Shown here piece after piece: positions 59,040 to 64,000 of a stretch of 64,000 nt of DNA (its first letter is position 1; every line of letters begins with the position of its first letter). The DNA comes from Tubulanus polymorphus (lineage: Eukaryota > Nemertea > Palaeonemertea > Tubulaniformes > Tubulanidae). The notes under the pieces are model-generated. The model had not been told where the DNA came from, searched no databases, and was given only the letters and a program-made list of their open reading frames with translations. The DNA lies in contig NC_134031.1 of assembly GCF_964204645.1 (NCBI RefSeq), positions 18,535,307-18,599,306 on the forward strand, given 5' to 3'. The position numbers and the translations under genes were made by a program.

Positions 59040-62000
59040 CCGACAGATTTTTTAATACAGAGATTGAATTTGCTTATAAACATCGAATCCGTACCGACTG
59101 TGTCTGGTTCGTCTCAGTTCATGTGAAAGATGGATCCAGGGTACGCTCCTGTCAGAAACTCAAACATTAGGTATATGCACTGCGGCCGAATCGAAGAGGC
59201 AAATTGATAAAGTCTATTTTTGGCCGCAGTGTTTGACCATGTAAATACGAAAAAAGAACCAGCGGATCCATGAATTACATATATCAGTCTTAGGTACATC
59301 AATGATCTAAGTCCCAACGAGGCCTGGCTTAGAAACATCAATGGTATACGCATGCTTACAACATTATGTTCGGAGAAGGTTTTTATCATCGAGTATACAT
59401 AGGTACCTGTAGGAGATGGATAGTGGCGAAGGTACCTGTGAGATGGAGTAAATGAAGAGAGGGCCTAGAATAGATCAAATTCTTCATAACTCACATTACA
59501 AATAACGGATTACGGAGAGTATACCTTGATGACTGTTTCTAGCGAGAGAAACTTTCTTCACGAAGCCATCAATAGAATCTTGTTAGATTTGATAGCTTCA
59601 GCATGGATACGCCAGTTTTTTCGAGTCTGATGTTAAAAAAGAACTTGTAGCGCAGCATTGCGTTGTGTCTACAGTGGGTTTTTCAACGCTTCGATTTATG
59701 AAAATTAAGGGCAAACAACATTCCCAACCGTGCGGTACTACATAGAACCGAAAAACACTCGAATGAAATTACTTTCTAAATAGGTTTCCCACTTGTGTAC
59801 GGGACCTTTTTCACAGAAAAATGTACATCAACACCACAAATAAAGTCTCAAATCACGAGCAAAGTCCTGGAGTATGGTTCACTTTTTGAATGCTTAAAAC
59901 GGCCCTCGGGTCAAACTCCAACTGAGAACCGGGCTGAGAACCTTTCGAATTGTGTCTCAGTTTTTTTGTTGTGTTAATGTAGGAGTGTTGTATATATACA
60001 TATTTCCCCGCACATATTGAAAGACGGGACAATTTGTGAGATTGACTGCGATGATAATCACGGTGACTAAAACACAGTGAACCCATAGCCTACTGTAGGC
60101 CTGCTGGGTGATTACACTTTAGACGGTGGTGTATAGATGAAAAATCAAGGACCGTGTTTTTTGACGCCTTATAAAACGTTACCATTATGAAACCTAAACA
60201 ATGTTAACCATTCAGCGTCATTTTACAAACGACAACCGTAAATCGATGTGCAAAACGTCACAGGTTTATGTGTACACATACAAGCTATTTGGCAAAATAT
60301 TATTGATAAAGATGTAGAATGGCTCCCTGTGATTATATAATGACCTATATTTGAACGTCGAAATGTTATATTGCATTGAATATCATGATAAGACGTATTG
60401 TAATAGTAAATGATGTATGATTATATCAGGAGCGGCAGGCATAAATAGAAATGATAAATAAATCGGGTTATTCTGTTAAATGGCGGATGTATACACGATT
60501 TGGAAGTCTGATATAAAAGTCAGACCCTGACATGGGGATGCTAGTGGAATGACGAAGCTATCTACGATCTGAGTAGGGCCGGCGTGAATTTCATCGGCGG
60601 CTACAAGCGGTCTATATAAAAACGTGTAAACAAATAATTTCAATATTCAAATGTTTTAGAAAATATGTTCGATATTAGGGGTATGCAGGTTTCATGAGAC
60701 TAGCAATTTATAATAGCATAGCTGTCATATACGGCTCCGCATCCACTGATGGCATATGTATAAGGTGACAATTCAATTCAATACTTTATTGATCCTTATT
60801 GCATTGAAATTCCCAAATTCAATAAAGTTACAAATTTTAGAATAAGAAGATACAAAATACAAGACACATGGGTAATTCATACAGAATAACATGAGTAAGT
60901 TATTTAAATGACGATGTCTACTTAAACCCAGACTCAAGTCTAAGATACCGAGTGACAGCCAAACCGGGCCCCGGGACCTGGCCGCTGGCTACACGATATG
61001 CTCGAAGTCATGATGAAGCAGACATCAGAAGAGCTCTTTCTTCGTCATTATATATCATCATTATCAATTACAAATATTATTACTTAATTGATTACTATCA
61101 CTACATATATATTGCTATAGTCCCCTATTCTTGAATCGCACCCTTTCTTCAACCATGGAGGCAATGAAGTTGCAGACCAGCCTAGAGCGAAAGTGAATCG
61201 AAGTCGGTGACAAGTTGACAATTTTTTTTTAATTAGACCAGTCGAAGACTGTATCATCTACCCAATCGCCAAATCTCGTAATTCCCCAAATTTCTTAAAA
61301 CTTCGATTTCAAATTTGCAATTCCACATTAGCTTATCCCAGAAATTCTACATTTTTTCGCAGGCGTCAAATAATTTATTTAAGTTAATTTTCTTGTTATT
61401 ATATGTTTATGCCACCATTACTCGAAAAACCCAAATAAATGCATAGATCGTCTGACATCATACTACAATTACATCAAATCAAATTATCACTGATTTCCCT
61501 ATCAGTGTCATGTTCTAGATCGACGTATCTATACGTATCGGTCGCATGCTCTGTGTTTCGTCGACTTTCAGAAAAAAAAACACTTTTTAAGTTCAGGAAT
61601 TCATTCAATTCAGTATTCAAAAGTGTCTTACTTATTTTTATACGCACCGGATGTACTGTACTTGTCTTCCGGACGTATAACGCTCCTTAGTTTGCATGAC
61701 CGGGGTCAAGGTTGATTACGAATTTCCGAATTGGTGGCATTATACTACTTGTGGTTTCATAGTTTTTCAAAAACCTCACCCGGTTTATCACCCGCAGTAT
61801 GATAAGATTGACGACGCATATATTTCTAGAATTACGATGGATGATTTCTCGAGATAGTATGTCGGAATTAATTCGTTTCGTTAATGAGTTTTTTTTTAAA
61901 ATTCTAATGAATATTTGCTACCGAGGTATAATCTCAAAACAGGTTTTATTTGATGGAAATCAGGACCGCATGACATTTCCATTAAACACGAATTGGAATC

Positions 62001-62514
62001 AATTCTGACATAATATCATATCAAAAGAAATATGATTTTGATCAAATTGATGAGAAGTTTGGCCGTCTTATTCCAGAGATATTATGCCAGAATTAATTCC
62101 AAAAAAAATATTTGTTTTTATCTCACGTCCCCAGGATATTGTGATCTACTGATTTTTAAGCACCTAAGTCTGCTGTGTGTACCCCACCCCCTCAGACGAT
62201 CCCCTTTTGAATGTCGCGAAGTCTGGACTAAAACTGGTCTAAAATTGAAGGTTCAGATATTTTTCAAAGAAACAGGGGGCGGCAACGCCTGGACGAATAC
62301 GTTTTGGGAAAATGTTGAATGCCTAGACGGACATATGTGTTGATAGCTGCATTAATGAATTAAAACTGGGTTCGAAATACCGAATATGAACCTCGGACGC
62401 GGGATTCCCCGTTTATCATCATTTTTACGATGTACTTCATCAGTTTGTAATAATGTAGAACACGCGTCCTTATCTAGTGAAGAAACTACAAAAGCACATG
62501 TCTCCGTCGAAAAA
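59040..62514. other. Spacer between GPCR C and D, no gene recognised
   Basis: AT-rich. It contains the retroelement-like tail at 60775-60990 and imperfect repeats, for example aaaaaaccagcggatcc and other short strings. Several frames of 60-100 codons exist, but none shows a domain, signal peptide or splice context that I trust. Confidence 0.45.
60775..60990 (-). mobile_element. Possible SINE or LINE 3' end
   Basis: On the minus strand a GC-rich stretch (tgtagccagcggccaggtcc) is followed by AT-rich sequence that ends ggatcaataaagtattgaat tgaattg. An AATAAA plus a short repeated tail is typical of retroelement 3' ends. A similar string (ctgtattgatccttaat) is at about 39112. Confidence 0.45.
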
Positions 62515-62992
62515 CAGTCATACTGTTCGCAATACTAACTCAATTTACGTGATACTTAAAAAACTGAACCTTCATTTGTCTTGGGAAATTACTACTGATA
62601 TGAATGTTATCTTCAAGGAAGCGTTTAAGAAAGTTCGTCGTTGACTGGTAGATCTTATTTCGGAGTATAGGCAGACGCCTTGTTGAAAAGCACAAGTTAT
62701 CAGATCATTTTTGTAACTGGATTATTCGTTCGTGTGGCAGTCAAGAAACGACTAAGTAATGATATAAAACAATGAGTGAGAACGATAATAAAACATATAA
62801 CATATATATTAATTTCAATACGAAAAACTAGAATATTAGTAAAACGTGTTAATGAATGGTAACTGATCTAAATTCGAGAATGGCGATGGTGTCTGAAGGT
62901 AAGATGTCTCCAGAGGAGATACTCGGAATACAAACGGTGGTAGCGACATTTTAACCGGTTTATTCGCCGATCATCAGTCAAATTCGGATGAT
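62515..62992 (+). repeat. Right copy of the duplicated 5' flank, with disrupted N-terminal codons
   Basis: It matches 57380-57868. A 3-nt insertion (aag, about 62901) and a 10-nt deletion (about 62928) relative to copy C break the original reading frame. A gaaggtaaga string at the insertion happens to look like a splice donor. Confidence 0.75.
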
Positions 62993-64000
62993 ATGACATC
63001 TCTGTTTACCGGCGTATCGGGAATCATTCTGCTGATATTCACCCCGATCGGGATAGTTCTGAACATACTCAGCGCTGTACTGCTCGCCTATGAAATCCGG
63101 CACGCCCGCATGCGAGCTAGCACGTCCCAAACGACACTATTACTAAGCCTGTCCGTTGCGGATGGGGCGTTCCTGACATTTTTGCTTCTGACGACAATTT
63201 GTTTCGTATGCGAACAGGCGATATTCGGATTGGTAGTTCTGTTCCTGATGTACTTGTTCTACTCCATCTCAAGGTGGATAGTGGTCAGTGTTAACATGGA
63301 CAGATATCTCGGCATCAGACACACGATATGGGCGAGAATGTATTGCACAAGATCAACGGCTAGATTTCAGATATTTCTGATGGTGGGTCTCGGCGTCTTG
63401 GAGTCGAGTGTGGCGATAACATTGATGAGTCTGGGAATGATTTCTGGCGTGTTCATCTTACAGATCGTCCGCGGTCTGATCACCTGCACGGCTGTGGTCG
63501 TTTTAAACGTCAGTCTGGTTGTGTTCGCGGCATCACCCCCCACGACGCCGACGACACCCACCGCGGCGCCACATCAGACGGCTTCCTGGACCACACCGCT
63601 CAAAACAGGGCAAAAGAAGACCGCCGCTAGTCGTAGGGAAAGCGAACGCTCGGCTACTGGAGTCCAGGGTATTACGTCGAGAACGACTAAACGCCTCCTG
63701 GCGGTGTCGATATTGTTCATACTTTGTGAATCGCCCTGTTTAATTATAAGCTGTTACTATTTGTCTCATTGTTACGATGGGTCAGACCACCATAAAGCAT
63801 CTCTTCCATACCCTTCAAACTCAACTGATATTGGGCTGAATTCAATCAGTAGTAACCTCGCAAACCTTACAACAATACCGTGGACAACAGACTTTAAGGA
63901 CGATAACCGGCTGAATTCAACCTTCACAGACTCTACGCCTAAGGCTTCCGGAGATGCGACTGTTTGCGATGTATTTTTCGGAATCGTTTGTGCCCTGGCC
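62993..64000 (+). CDS. Class A GPCR, copy D, partial at window edge, shortened or altered N terminus
   Basis: A paralogue of GPCR C, open from the ATG at 62993 to the window end (336 codons seen). The TM1-TM6 region is almost identical to C, with SVAD and DRY intact. In loop 3 there is an in-frame 9-nt loss and a 3-nt gain. In the third extracellular loop many substitutions leave only three sequons, against five in C, and the flanking cysteines remain. The ATG that matches the C start (about 62866) is followed by a 10-nt deletion near 62928, which shifts the frame into a stop at about 62952. The first in-frame ATG is therefore the one equal to Met49 of C, giving a receptor without most of the extracellular N terminus. 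Alternatively an unseen upstream exon supplies the start. The C-terminal end of TM7 and the tail are outside the window. Confidence 0.7.
   Translation, partial: MTSLFTGVSGIILLIFTPIGIVLNILSAVLLAYEIRHARMRASTSQTTLLLSLSVADGAFLTFLLLTTICFVCEQAIFGLVVLFLMYLFYSISRWIVVSVNMDRYLGIRHTIWARMYCTRSTARFQIFLMVGLGVLESSVAITLMSLGMISGVFILQIVRGLITCTAVVVLNVSLVVFAASPPTTPTTPTAAPHQTASWTTPLKTGQKKTAASRRESERSATGVQGITSRTTKRLLAVSILFILCESPCLIISCYYLSHCYDGSDHHKASLPYPSNSTDIGLNSISSNLANLTTIPWTTDFKDDNRLNSTFTDSTPKASGDATVCDVFFGIVCALA

Overview
The window is nuclear DNA of an animal, most likely a marine invertebrate; a lophotrochozoan is my guess, not a demonstrated fact. The evidence is GT-AG introns, three 13-exon SLC6 transporter genes, intronless class A GPCR pairs, small secreted cystine-knot-type peptide genes, a decayed Penelope-like reverse transcriptase and many short non-autonomous repeats. 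No prokaryotic features, rRNA or convincing tRNA genes are visible.

Layout. 0.4-5.8 kb (minus): a three-coding-exon gene for a secreted prepropeptide with a C-C-CC-C-C cysteine framework. Around 6.0-6.3 and 8.2-8.4 kb: a 39-bp minisatellite family in both orientations. 8.5-14.7 kb (minus): a segmental duplication carrying two intronless rhodopsin-like GPCR genes (A and B). 15.05-15.74 kb: a 5'-truncated, polyadenylated retrocopy flanked by an 11-bp target-site duplication. 17.9-18.7 kb (plus): a second, shorter C-C-CC-C-C secreted peptide gene.

20.2-54.7 kb (plus): three head-to-tail SLC6 neurotransmitter:sodium symporter genes, closest to the glycine transporter branch by motif. All eleven internal coding exons have the same length in the three copies, except exon 3 of copy 3. 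Introns and intergenic DNA here hold MITE-like elements, a Tc1/mariner-like element, a PIF/Harbinger-like MITE, a 165-bp tandem repeat, an 81-nt perfect palindrome and the Penelope-like remnant (33.7-34.8 kb, minus).

57.4-64.0 kb (plus): a second GPCR pair (C complete, D cut by the window edge) with an intact DRY motif and an unusually long glycosylated third extracellular loop.

Reading the genes together: the window mixes tandemly duplicated membrane transporters and receptors with secreted disulfide-rich peptides. Nothing in the sequence proves that they work in one pathway. The best leads are the two peptide precursors; the Tyr-to-Thr change at the near-invariant TM3 tyrosine in SLC6 copies 1 and 2; the patchwork of near-identical exons between SLC6 copies, which suggests gene conversion; and the atypical extracellular face of the C/D receptors. 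All gene models were built by eye from splice signals, phase and family motifs. Exon borders agree in phase throughout but have not been tested against transcripts.
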